DNA of 64,000 nt from Thuidium tamariscinum (lineage: Eukaryota; Streptophyta; Bryopsida; Hypnales; Thuidiaceae), in assembly GCA_947034885.2 (NCBI GenBank), contig OX344756.2:11156098-11220097 (forward strand). Reading direction: 5' to 3'. A program made the position numbers and the translations under genes. Below the pieces are notes generated by a model. That model had not been told where the DNA came from and did no database searches. It saw only the letters and a program-made list of their open reading frames with translations. This document shows positions 1 through 11,799 of this stretch, piece by piece. The stretch's first letter is position 1, and the number at the start of each line of letters is the position of its first letter.

Positions 1-760
1 TACTCATTGAAGTCCTATCATTTACATGAAATTCAAAGTTACATCACTTAAATGATATTATATCATTCTACAAACATCTAAATCATTGTTGCTTGAATAT
101 TTGAAGAGACGATCTTATGTTCTACACAATGTGATTGCAAAATTATATAGTCGAAATTGATACCTTTTATATTTCACATACTGACCTTATTAAATGGTTA
201 AATATTGAATTGGTGGTAGCATTTGGTGGAGCACTTGGTAGGTTTGAAGATATGTGAAGATGTGTGAAGATGCAATAATATGTGAAGGTTGCTTATGCAA
301 TATATGAATTATAAAAATGATTCCAACAATGTAAAGAATAAAACCTAAAACATTAAAACAGAAATGAACTTAATAAGGTAATGTTGGAAATCTATCTACA
401 ACTTCCAAAAATGGTAATAACATTCCAATAAAAAATGGAATTAAGAAGAGTAAACCTAAAATACAGGTAAGCCATTCTTCATTGAAACAATTAGCATCAG
501 ACATTGTCTTCTAAAAATTTCTTCGATATTAAAGATCTCATTCAATGAAGTCATAATTGCTCTAGTATATACGATAAGCTTCAGTTTTTTTTAAATTTAT
601 CTAATTTTATTGTCTTGTTATTTATCTAAATATTTTATTAAGCTTGAAAGCAATATCAATGTTTCATCATGTAAATGTATTGTAAGTAGTTATTACCTCT
701 TCTGGGTGCATTCTTCCAAAAGAGGCAATAACTGCATTGTAATCATATTAAAAAATTTTG
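1..760. other. A+T-rich intergenic sequence, no gene seen
   Basis: This stretch is A+T-rich with only short open frames and no recognisable protein, RNA gene or clear repeat boundary. A short local triplication of 'tgtgaagatg'-like sequence lies near 250-280. I see nothing else to annotate. Confidence 0.6.
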
Positions 761-821
761 CATGAAGGATGGGATTAAAATTTTGAAATTAAATTTTTTT
801 TGGGTGTACAATCAACCAATG

Positions 822-1245
822 TTGAAGACACCGCAAGAAGTGACGCAGATCTTCTTTGAGTATACAAATCTAGGGTCACGGTCAGCAGATCTCGGTCACC
901 AAAGACTTGCAATGACATTGGAGGAAGCCCATGAAGGAACGGACATCAACTATGACATTGCTGGTAAGGCTCTCATTTTATTTTATTTTATTTTACTACG
1001 TGCATTCATCAATGTATTGATTCATTGTTAATAATGCTATTGTTGTTGCAAATGTTATGCTTGGTGAGGGTGTTCCAAGCACTAGAGCACTCGACGAGGT
1101 CATTGTTATAGATGACGATGACGATGTCAACAACAACCCTCCATTGTGGCAGGGGGACAATGGTGCAAGAACTTTTGGCAAAGCTTCATCACATAATGAT
1201 GTCCCAATGTTCATACCTGTAGCTTATTCTAAGGAAGATAGGTCA
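822..1245 (+). pseudogene. Possible gene fragment: two exon-like blocks, function unknown
   Basis: Two blocks here look more like coding DNA than the surroundings: they are richer in G+C and have balanced amino-acid composition. Block one (about 822-964) reads LKTPQEVTQIFFEYTNLGSR and continues to NYDIAG, where it meets a good plant donor (GCTG followed by GTAAGG). Block two (about 1057-1240) reads MLGEGVPSTRALDEVIVIDD with a run of acidic residues, and ends at GATAG followed by GTCAGT. The only AG that could serve as acceptor before block two (GGTGAG at about 1068) does not keep the frame with block one, so a simple two-exon join fails. I do not recognise the protein. It may be a captured or decayed gene fragment, or chance. 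Confidence 0.25.
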
Positions 1246-1264
1246 GTTAGTTTTAGGCTATAGT

Positions 1265-4200
1265 AGTAATATTGAAGTGCTAGAGATATAATTAGTATAG
1301 GAGGGAGGGGGTTGGAGTCCTCCTTTAAGACTTTGACAGCCAACAACTTGTTGGCACCTGTTAAAAATTAAATATTTAATATATTTTTGTGGAAAATAAC
1401 TTGAGAGTAACTATCCACTCTAAGTACAATGAGCAATGTGGCGGAGGGATCACTACCCCTTCAAAAACATTAACAACCACTGACAATTTTCCACCTATAT
1501 TATTTGTGATAATAATAAAATAACACTTTGAAGTTGACATTTTTCATTTAATAGGCTCGCAATAGGTAATATCTGCCTACCCTTGTATACATATTGGAAA
1601 AATTAAAATTTCACTCAATCATACACTTTCACTATATGCTCCAATTTATCATTTCTTTATATCTTTGGAAACCCATGGAAATTTTTCTAGGGATGGCCTT
1701 CAATTGGAGTTGGATTTTTTTCCCATGACAATCTGCAATGAACATTTCTAAAAGTATTTGATTTTGAAAATCACCCAAGGCAAAATTTTGTTTCCAATGC
1801 AAATTGTTTTGGCTATGGAGAGACAACTTAACAAATTGTATGATAAAAATAAGATTTTTAAAAAAATAGATGGAAGTTTAATGTAGTCTTTAAAATAAGG
1901 TAGCAACTATAAAATGGTTGATTGGACATTTAGGGATCAATATGTGAATTCTACGAGTATGAACTAATTAAAAGTAAAGAAACTTTGAAATCTCATGGAG
2001 GTGCATGTCTAAATCTCCTTTGCAAAGTCTTAAAACCATTAGAAAAAATCCTATTACTTTACAACCATGTTGTTCCACAATCAACATTAAAGACAATCTT
2101 TATTTGGCATATTCATTAGCAACACATTGAAATAACTCTAAATGAAAAATTTTGAGGATTAGAAATTTAGATCCACTTGCAATTGTTGCAAACCCTCTCC
2201 AAAGGACTCATTTTTCTAAGGTCTCCTAACTTCTTCAAAAAATTGGTTGTAAAAGGAATTGACCCACTTTAAATTACTCTAAATTCGATTGTGCTTGAAT
2301 TTTTTAATTATAAGTATATAAAAGTAACAATTAATCTATCCAATATATGTTGAATTAACTATAGAAAATCCAAAAAATTGAATTTGTAAGATACTCAAAC
2401 TTTGTATGATTGGATTTTTTTAATTAAAAAAAGATGCATCTTCTAAGCAAGAAGATTTATAAAAATAAAGTTTTTTTTTCTAAAACAATAAATAAAACTG
2501 AAATATAAAAAATATTCATTTTTTTAAGATTTTAAAAATAGAACAAAGAACTCTTTTACATTATCATGTACATATTCAATAACAAGGGTGTAGCATAGTT
2601 AAAATTTAAAAACTAGATCCTATAAAAAAATTTCAAACACATTTTATTTTCATTTACAAAATTCAATGAAAAATATTATCAAATTAACTTCTAAGAGATA
2701 TCCACAAATTTCTAAGATTATTGTCATTGTGGACCCTGTATAATTTGAATCACTAAAATTGAGTGCACAAATTTCAACATTGTGGAGAACAAGATGTGGT
2801 AAAGGGACCCATATTCAATCAAATTAAAAAAATTTGCAAAAAATTGGTAATTTTATTGCTTGAATTGAAATAACTATGAATTTTGGAAGGCAAAGAGTAC
2901 TTTGAACCTATGGCAAATGTCTTGACTCTTCTAATTATGATTGTTCAAAAACTACTCTCCCAATAATTGCTTTCAATTTTTTTGATCACTTATATGCTCT
3001 AATTTTATTTGTCCAAACCTTGAAAAAAGAGAAAAACATGCATTTCAAGGAGAAAATAGAAATCTTTTCTAGCCTTAGTTGGAAATACAACATCCTATTG
3101 ATTGTTGATGGGGTGCTAGTTAGTAATGGGTGTCGTTTACCATATATTAGATCATTCACTCATTCAATCAAAATGCAATCCTACAATTACTTTAAGCTAG
3201 TTCCTTCCATCCATTCCACTCAATCACTCATGTCATAGGAGCTTATTCTAAAATTTTGTCTATACATCCTTGTACAGAGCTTCTTCTTCTAATTCAATTT
3301 TGTAAGATTGTACATTTTTAATTTTACTAATTAAAGAGTACTCCATGTAAACATCTCACTCTCAAAAACTTAATTGTAGTTTTCTTTTCCCAATTTTTTC
3401 CAATTGAACATTGAAAATTTGGAGAAGTATCATTTTATCTTATTAGGCTTTGAAGGATTGACCCATCAATTTAAACTTTTTAATTCAAAGTGTTTGCTTT
3501 GGAAATGGAATGTAAGGTATTCAATGTATCTAAAATTGACCTTGTAAGCCTTGTTATAATCCTAGTCATGCAAGTGACAAAAAATCATTAGACTTAAATG
3601 AAAATTTTCTTAAAAAGAAAAACAAAATAAGAGTTTGTGTATATTTTATAGGCACAATGTATTTGTCTTAAATTTTCAATTGTAGATATTGTAGGAGGCT
3701 ATATTGGTGTAAATGTAACTTAGATGAATTCAATATTCATATAAAAGATACTCATAGTATTAAACATTGTCTAAGCAAGAATTTAAATAGAAATAAACTT
3801 TACCAAATTCTATCCCCTTAAAAAGCAAAGGTTCTACAATTCCATTAATGAATCTATTTTTATCTAAAAGTCTCTACCATTGTACCTTCAATATTGTTGT
3901 TGTTTTAGTAATTACTATAGTTTTAGATATTCAACTTGATCTTTTTTCATTCAAATATAGGATAAAATATTCCATAAGAGGTGAAACATTAAAGATAGAT
4001 TTTGTTTCCAATCACATGCTATCAAGTTTAACTTTTAGTAATAAAATCTTGGATTTTTTTTATTGTATAGTATTTATGTCACACTAGCTTGAATATTATC
4101 ACCATAGCTTGATTGAAATGTTAAATGCTAAAATAATGAAAAATGTAAAAAAATAATCTTATTCATTCAAAATAGCATATTTCTTTTGTCTAAATAATTT

Positions 4201-4765
4201 TAAAAGGATGAAGCTGAACTTGGTGAGTTCATTCCTTAAAAAATAAATGAAATTCAAATAGGTACATTACTTCATCTAAGAGAGGATGAGGGCATGAAAA
4301 GTTAGTTTTTTTTTTAATGGTGGAAAATAATACAATATAAAAATCTTTTAAGTTGTACTAATTTAAGATAATTTAATGTAAATAATAAATTTAGTCTGGT
4401 TACAAGGTTTGATAAGATAAATCATTGTAGTAAAAGCTTTCCATTTCAAGTTAGTCCAAATTTTATCTTATATTACATGAAGGGCTAATTCAACACCTAG
4501 ATGTTGAAAATTGAATTTACTCATCAAATTTTTAGGGGTCCACATCACTTCAGACCACTCACAAGATGACATTTGGCATTTCCCCCTCCAAAAATGACTT
4601 AATTTCTGATAAATCTAACCTTTATTTAAAATATATCCATTGTCTTAATTCATTATTAGTACTATCAAATTGATGTCAAATTACTCCACTCAAATTACTG
4701 GAACATGAATTATGACTAACCCAAGTACAGAGCAACTTTAGTTATTATAGGAGGAGGCTCTTAAA
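1265..4765. other. A+T-rich intergenic sequence with one dispersed-repeat fragment
   Basis: No gene is visible. The segment at about 2830-2920, with its core GAAATAACTATGAATTTTGG, matches about 17740-17800 in the same orientation and about 11520-11620 in reverse. It is therefore a fragment of a dispersed repeat. The remainder is low-complexity A+T-rich sequence with only short unsupported open frames. Confidence 0.5.
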
Positions 4766-4771
4766 TGGAGC

Positions 4772-4886
4772 GGGTTCTAAAATGGTGCCCTATCTTAAAT
4801 GTATAGTATTTATACATGTTGCATTTTCATAGCTTCATCAATGTACTGACAATGTACACTTTAGCTAGGGCACCATTTTAGAGCCC
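4772..4886. mobile_element. Small MITE-like hairpin, 115 bp
   Basis: The left end (4772-4792, GGGTTCTAAAATGGTGCCCTA without its last base) is inverted at the right end (4866-4886) with one mismatch over 21 bp. The interior has no coding capacity. The size and terminal inverted repeats are those of a non-autonomous DNA-transposon derivative. I could not assign a target-site duplication, so the superfamily is open. Confidence 0.6.
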
Positions 4887-5979
4887 TATGCCCTTTCAAC
4901 TTCAAAATTTGATAACTAATTCTAGAGACCTCTACAAAATATGAAACAACTTGGGTTAGATGCCTATTCAAGATGTCTTTTAGGAAAAATTCACTGAAAA
5001 ATATTTCAAGATGTTTGACTTGCCCAAAATTCTATTCCAGCCCTTAGATGGTCGGTTTATGGACCTCCTTCCTTAGTGGTTGGTGGCTTTCTCTTGCAAT
5101 GAAATCCCGTTTTGTTTGTGTTAAAATTAGAAAAAAAATCATGCTGCCCCCATTGCATCAAGTAGGCTAATGCACATGCTTTCGTCATGTTAACCCTTAA
5201 ACATCCATGCATCCTAAAAGTTGGGATGCGCCTTGGTCAACCTTGATTAAAACTTTCAATATAATATTTTTGGTGTTTGATGTCAACTAAGAAAATGAAG
5301 CTTAAGATAACAAGTTTTGTTTTGACTTCATCTTGAAATTTTGAAAAAATTCAAAAATTAAGAGAATTATTGTAGTAGCACGCTCAATGTGTTAAAATCC
5401 AAAAAGCATAACAATTTTTATTTTTCATTCATTTTTTTTGTTTTGAAATTGATTTTCAATTTCAATTACAAAATTATGTTTGCCATTCTATTTTTCATTT
5501 ATGGTAAAAATTACAAATTATTTCAATATATATTATAATTGATATGATTTTATTTCCATATTTACCTTTGGAGAAATACAATAATTTCATTTTTCCATCA
5601 ATTTTTTTGAATAAATTCAAAATATATAGAAAATACATTTTTTCACAGGCCAAAAATATCAAAATTTTATAAACCAATGTAATAAAAAGATAATTTTGAT
5701 TAAATAGTCAAATTTGACTTCAAGGTTTTTGTTGTGCTTGTTTTGGGTATGAAAAATAAAATAATCCATTGATCTATTTTCTCACTAATTTCTATTGCTC
5801 CTTGTACCTCTTGCAAAAATTTCAAATAATTTTGATTGTTTTTTCTATTTTTACTTATTTATTATCAATTCTTGCAAGAAAATTGATAACAATTACAAAT
5901 TTTCACAAAACAAATTGAAATTTCTTAGAGAGCTATACAATTCATACTTTAGAGTATTTAAAATATAGAATTGATAGTT
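4887..5979. other. A+T-rich intergenic sequence, no gene seen
   Basis: The stretch is A+T-rich with homopolymer runs and no credible coding frame. No repeat boundary could be placed. Confidence 0.5.
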
Positions 5980-6106
5980 GAATACACCCTTAGGATACGT
6001 TCATACCTATTGTTAGTAAAAATTTAGATGCATTTACAAGGGGCGTGGTTAGACAAAATTTCCCTATTGAGCCTCTTTCGGGGGTAGGGATGGGATGCAG
6101 GCAGAT

Positions 6107-7075
6107 TAATCCTAGAAGGCCCAAGGCCATTTTGGGTTCAAAAAAATTGTAGCTTTTGAAGTGCTATAAATTTAAATGTGACTAAGTAATACACATCTTA
6201 ACCATACAATCTTGTAGTGAGCATGTTGTAGGTGGCATGGATCAAATTTGAAGTTATTTCACCACATAGATTGCAAGATTAAAATGTTTTAGTGTTGAAA
6301 AAGAATGCTGAAATTTTCCTTAAAACTCATTTAGAGGTGAAATTTGACTTCTAAACCTAAGCAAATGAAAAAACTTTAAACTACAAAGTGATTCAAAATC
6401 AGCATACAAACACATTGGTGAAAAAAGATATCATTCAATTGACTCAATGTGTTTGCAAAATGGCTTGCAAATGTCAAAAAAATAGGTAAGAAAAGTTGCA
6501 AAAAACACATCTAGGGCTGAACCTCCTTCTACTAGAATGCACCTCAGTCATTGAGAACTTCTTGGATTGATGTGAAATTTTAGCAACACAAACTAGACTA
6601 ATATGTACAACTTTCCCAAAGAAAATGATTGGAATTGGACACTGTATGAAGAAAATACAAGCCGCCAAAATTCACTGAAGTTGCAAAATGGCGGGATTTT
6701 GAATTTTGAATTGCTCCCACACAATCTAAACAACTTGGATTGACTTGAAAATTTCACCACAATAACTAGACTTCAAGGGAAGTAGAACCCAACAAATTTT
6801 ATTCAAATCAAACATTGGATGAAGGAGATACAAGCCCCTGAAGTTGCAGCCATGAAGTGCACTTTGGTGAATCACATTGAACCTCTGTGAACTTCGATTG
6901 GCTTCCACACAATCATCACCTCTTAGATTGATTTGAAAATTTTACCACACGAACTAGAATAATAGGCGCAAATTTTCCAACAAGTTTCATTGAATTTGGA
7001 CATTGGATGCAAAAATTACAGCACTTTGAATTCTATGAGAGGCCACTTTTTGGCCCCTTGGGCGGTCTAGGGTAA
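6107..7075 (+). repeat. Inserted dispersed repeat with three internal tandem units
   Basis: This block interrupts the left arm of the 5980-8978 element and is homologous, in direct orientation, to about 19060-19990. Shared landmarks are CAATCTTGTAGTG, GTTTTAGTGTTGAAAAA and CTACAAAGTGATTCAAAA. Inside, a unit of roughly 175 bp is repeated about three times (about 6552-6720, 6735-6905 and 6920-7030). Each unit carries a diverged version of GATTGATTTGAAAATTTTAC, then AACTAGA, then a version of CATTGGATG. Both genomic copies keep this tandem arrangement. No coding potential is visible. Confidence 0.6.
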
Positions 7076-8170
7076 GGGGCTGCTCGACAACCTTTTGAGG
7101 ACCCATCAATCTACTTCTAATTTTAGCTTAAATTTGATTTTTTCAACAAAGTAGATGAGAATGCTATAGGACACAAATCTTACAAAAAGAAAATTGAAGC
7201 AATGATGTGCGTATGGAGCCACGTGTTCACTTGAGCTTCATAGTCATTCTTGTATTGAAGTGGGAGAGGAGAGAAACTATTTATACTAGTGGAGTAGTGG
7301 TGGGTGAAACAAATCATTTGGGATATGTGATTTAGGAGAAAAAAGAGCTCCTCCATTCATGGTTGTGGAAATGCATGAATTGTGATAAAAGTCAAATTTT
7401 AGACCTCATTTAAACATAGTAGACTATATTTTTTCAAAAAACTTAAAAAATAAGAAAAATTGGGGAATGAAATACACTTTTACCTCCAAAAATCTTTTTG
7501 AGATTTCAATACTCCACCTAAAAGTTATGGACAAATTTCAGAGGAGGAGTTTGAAAATGTCCTCCAAAAATGTCCTTTCTACACCCACCTTTAGAATTTG
7601 TCAAGAACTCTTACATGAGGTTTCAAAATCTCAAGTGGATTTTTAGAAATAAATGTTATCTTGCTTCTCCCACTTCTTTTATTTCTACTTTTTTTAAAGA
7701 AGCTATTATATGATGCCCAAATGAAGTCTAAAATTCAACTACGAGCACAATTCTTGCATTTCCCCTTAACTATTAGTAACTTCATTTTTTATGAACAAAA
7801 TTGAAAAGTGTTGAAAATTGTACAATCTTAGAGGTGTAGAATTTTTTATTTGAGTAAATGAACCCAATTGTGATCCTTTTCTTAAGGTGATAGTCTTTAC
7901 AAATTCCTATCTAATTTGTACAATAGTGTTGTTGGAACACTAATTTTTGAGCATTGTGAAAATTCATCATTTATTCATATGTTGTGTAAAAAAAATGCAT
8001 TTTTGGAGATTTTAGAGTACTATACTAACTTCCACTAAAATCCTACAAGAGTTTGGTAGTTTCTTTATACAAACAATGTGCAATTGCATATTCAATCATA
8101 TATACAAGCAGTTACTTTATGAGAATCTAAGTAGTGATGTTTTTATTCTCAACTCTCCATTGTAAATATT

Positions 8171-8171
<1 letters not shown>

Positions 8172-8206
<35 letters not shown>
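8172..8206. repeat. (TA)n microsatellite
   Basis: An uninterrupted TA dinucleotide run of about 35 bp, followed by a short imperfect GTATGT-type run to about 8229. It lies inside the interior of the 3-kb inverted-arm element. Confidence 0.9.
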
Positions 8207-8213
<7 letters not shown>

Positions 8214-8978
8214 GTATGTGTATGTGTATAATGCATAAGTTTTGTCAATTACAACAAACTTTCATTCAAGCAATGAAATAAAAATTGTACTTTTCAAGTA
8301 CTTGAAAGTTATATGTTTTTTAAACATCAAACAAAGTAAGAATGTCAAAAAAATTGTACAATGTTACGTATTATTAATAGCACATGTAGGTGTGGTCTAA
8401 ATTGATAATACTCCACCACTAACATTTTACCATATTGAACACTTCTCAATTTTGTTTATAGAAAATGAAGCCATTCATAGTTACACCTCAAATTTTACTT
8501 CCCCCTTGTTTCATTGTTGTTTCAACATTTGGTGCATTACTGCATTTTTTCAAAGATGATTTCACAACTAAAAATTAGTCTAATGTTATTTGAAACAACG
8601 ATGGAATATTTTATCATGTTTACCTAATGGTTAAATGCATAACAAAAGTTAAATTGTTTTAACATCATGTAATCAATAGACAATTAAATTTTGAAATTAT
8701 TACATATTTCATACCTTTTCATAAGAAGTTCCATTTTTGTAAGATTTGTGTCCTATAGCATTTTCATCTACTTTGTTGGAAAAATCAAATTTAAGCTAAA
8801 ATTAGAAGTAGATTGATCGGTCCTCAAAAGGCTATAGAGCAGCCCCTTGATCTGCCCGCATCCCATCCTTGCCCCCGAAAGAGGCTCAATAGGGACATTC
8901 TATCTAACCACACACCCTGTAAATGCACCTAAATTTTTACTAACAGTAGGTGTGAATGTATCCTAATAGGGTACATTT

Positions 8979-10979
8979 AGCTCAAATATAATGTTTAACC
9001 AATTGGCAATGGATCTAGTCCTTTGGGAATTAAGCCTTGAAATGGCAAGACTACAAGAGTATGACTGTACATTTTGTTAGTAATTATTTACAAACCTGAA
9101 GCATTTATGGTATTCCTACGTTAGTATTTCAAGCATGAGAAGATATGATAACTTTGGTTTGTTAACAATAAAAATGAGGAGTCCCTTGGTAAGTTTGTGA
9201 GTTTTGATTATTCTAAGTACTAAGTCAAAACAAATTTACCTTTGAGTGTTGACTCCAAATTCTTGATGGCAATCAAAGGGTTCCAAACCAATGTTTTGTT
9301 CAAATATTTTTTCATTCATCCCATGCAATTAATGAATCTTCAAATGATGACTTTTGATGAAATTGATAGTGATAATATATATCCATAGATATAAGCTAGA
9401 ATGTACAAAAGTACTAAAAAAGATCAAGGCTTCAAAGAGATATTTTGATAAATGAATCATACAACAATAAGACTCACTTGCACTAATTTGAAAAGTATGT
9501 TAGCTTGAGAGCCATGCTAAAGTTAGTTCACAATATTTAGATACAATCAATATCATTCCATGTACGCTATTTTTATACTATCCCAATAATGTCATTTTCA
9601 TTGCATTTTCATCCATTTCAATATATTTTTATCAAAATTTCATCAAAATTCCTTACAAATGATTGTTGATATAAATTGGTTGACATTCATCCCAAAAATC
9701 ATACTCTTGGTGCCTATGAAGGTGGCTCACACTCTCACTCTATTCAAACTCTCACAATAATTGAATTTTTCTTTGAAGTTATATTAGACCCTTAAAATGT
9801 AAATCATTTAAAGTTGTTAAGTTTTAAAGGATGTTGTAGAAACTTTAAGCTCAATATTCATTGAATTTCAAGATTTTTTGGGTAATTTAATGTTGATAAC
9901 TATAAAGTATAATATTTTTATATCATATTCTATAATGTGTTCATTATTTCTTCTACATGAAATTATTAAATTCTTGTGCAATCTAAAATTAATGTTTGTT
10001 TTCTAAACAATATTCATGTTTCTTGTGAATTGAAATTAGATTGTCATTTGTACAATACAACTTTTCTACTATTTGTGAATGTAAAATCTTCTAGGAGTCA
10101 TCTTTGAAAGCTATGTGTTGATAATTTGCAATGTTTTTCACAAAATAAAAACAAAACTTAAGAATTTTTTAAAAATTTTGAGATTCCAAAGCATTAGAGG
10201 ATTTTGAGCTTTAAAGAGGGTCTCTAAGAGGTGTAGTTGGAAGGGTGTTTTTGTATTTAAATATTGTCCTTAAGGAAGACTATTCCCCTATACTTGCTTA
10301 TTGGAAAAGAAAAGAAATATTGATGTACTTTTGAAGGACAATAGCTATGATTGGGTGGGTCACAAAGACCATGATGAAGCTTTGTCATTTAAAATTTGGG
10401 TTTAGGATATGAGGATGATATGAGTACTATCCAACTATAAACATTATATTGTACAATCATTAAGATAATAATATAGTATTGTACATCCACTCCACTATGG
10501 ATTCTTCTTTGACAACCATCAATATAATATTGTACTATTCAAATTTAATATTTGGTAATAGTACCTTGTTGGTTTGTCATCTATTGTAGTCCTCATTTGT
10601 ACTTCACACAAGATAGCAACAAGCAAGTAGGTACTTGAGCTACTAGTTTTGCTCCTCATTAAATAGGGGTGCATGTCAATCTTTGAGGGCCTTCTATGGA
10701 GCTCAAAAACCCTCTAATGATTTATAATTTCATTTAAGTCCACAAGTTATCCAAACAAAGACAATCAAGTGCCAATCTCATAAAATTGGTGATGTTCCAC
10801 TCTTATTTTAACATTTTTCAATTATATAACTTGGAATGTCAACATACATCAAACCTATCTCAATTTTAGAGTATTATATACATATATGCTACAATTTTTT
10901 GGTCAAGGTAAACTAGCCTCCTTTGAAGGTGTGTTTGTTATGCATTCTAGTTTAGTTTTTTAATTGCAGAATTGATATT
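8979..10979. other. A+T-rich intergenic sequence, no gene seen
   Basis: There are no coding regions or sharply bounded repeats that I can support here. The sequence is uniformly A+T-rich with short chance open frames. Confidence 0.5.
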
Positions 10980-11640
10980 GATTGTAGCACTCAATTTGTT
11001 GTGTGTTATGATCTTTGTTTACACAACACCTCGTTCAACCCCTCCAAGTCATTATAATTGTGTACGTAAAAAAATACTATGTATTAAGTTACATGCTTGA
11101 TTAATTTACCTAGAACACCCCTCCCAACAAAATTGGGTCCTTTGATTGCAAATATGTATTCAAAATTTATAAATTTTATCATGTATGAGAAGTAAAAAAA
11201 TGTAGTGTTTTCTTGAGTAGCCAAGCATGGAGTCAGTTCACCCTGATTATAAATGGGGACCCCAATCTTACCAATTTTACAGAATCAATTGCAAATTTCT
11301 ACAATAAGGTAGGACCATCCATAAGCAATTGGCATTTCATAACCAACCTATCAATGGACACATTTCCAACCAAGGCTAGATTGTTGTTTTTTCTCCTTTT
11401 CAAAGTTGGAACTAAAAGTTCATGGCACATGTCCCAAAGTAGTGTGCAAGAAAGAAGAAAAGAGTGAGTGAAAAAATAGTTTTTTGTGTAATTGGAATTA
11501 GAATAGGGTTCACAAATTGGCAATGGGTCTAGTGCACCTTTTACCTTTCAAAATTCACAATAATTTCAATTCATATGATAAAATTACCAAAGTTTTTGCA
11601 ATCCCCATCATTTCTATCATTATACCTCTAAAAATGTTTA
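10980..11640. repeat. Cluster of dispersed-repeat relics
   Basis: Three relics abut. About 11020-11250 matches about 47330-47560 in direct orientation: TCCAAGTCATT, CTTTGATTGCAAATATG, then a stretch ending in GGAGTC-GTTCACCC. About 11300-11490 is the reverse complement of about 18430-18610; that copy contains CACTACTTTGGGACATATGCC. About 11510-11630 is the reverse complement of about 17690-17800. The open frame over 11213-11467 is made of these relics and is not a gene. Confidence 0.6.
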
Positions 11641-11799
11641 CTTTGCCTTGTAATAAAGTAGATTAAGTCTAGAATACCTTAATGATTGGTTATAGGTGGT
11701 TCTACCTTAGTAGTTTATCACTTGTTACACAATCATCATTGACTTCCTTAGTAATGAAATTTCGTTTCATTTTTCCCCACCCACACCCAAAAGAAAAAA

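Larger units (their letters stand above)
5980..8978. mobile_element. Non-autonomous element with about 250-bp inverted arms, about 3 kb
   Basis: The right arm (about 8727-8978) is the reverse complement of two left-hand blocks, about 5980-6106 and 7076-7198. Shared marks are GAGGCTCTTTCGGGGG-type sequence reading as CCTCTTTCGGGGG at left, TGGGATGC followed by GGCAGAT, GGGGCTGCTC and CTATAGGACACAAATCTTAC. The two left blocks are contiguous in the right arm, so the left arm carries a 969-bp insertion (6107-7075). Between the arms (7200-8727) I see no protein-coding frame, so the element is non-autonomous or decayed. Long TIRs suggest a Mutator-like or foldback element. No target-site duplication was found, so the class is inference. 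Confidence 0.65.
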
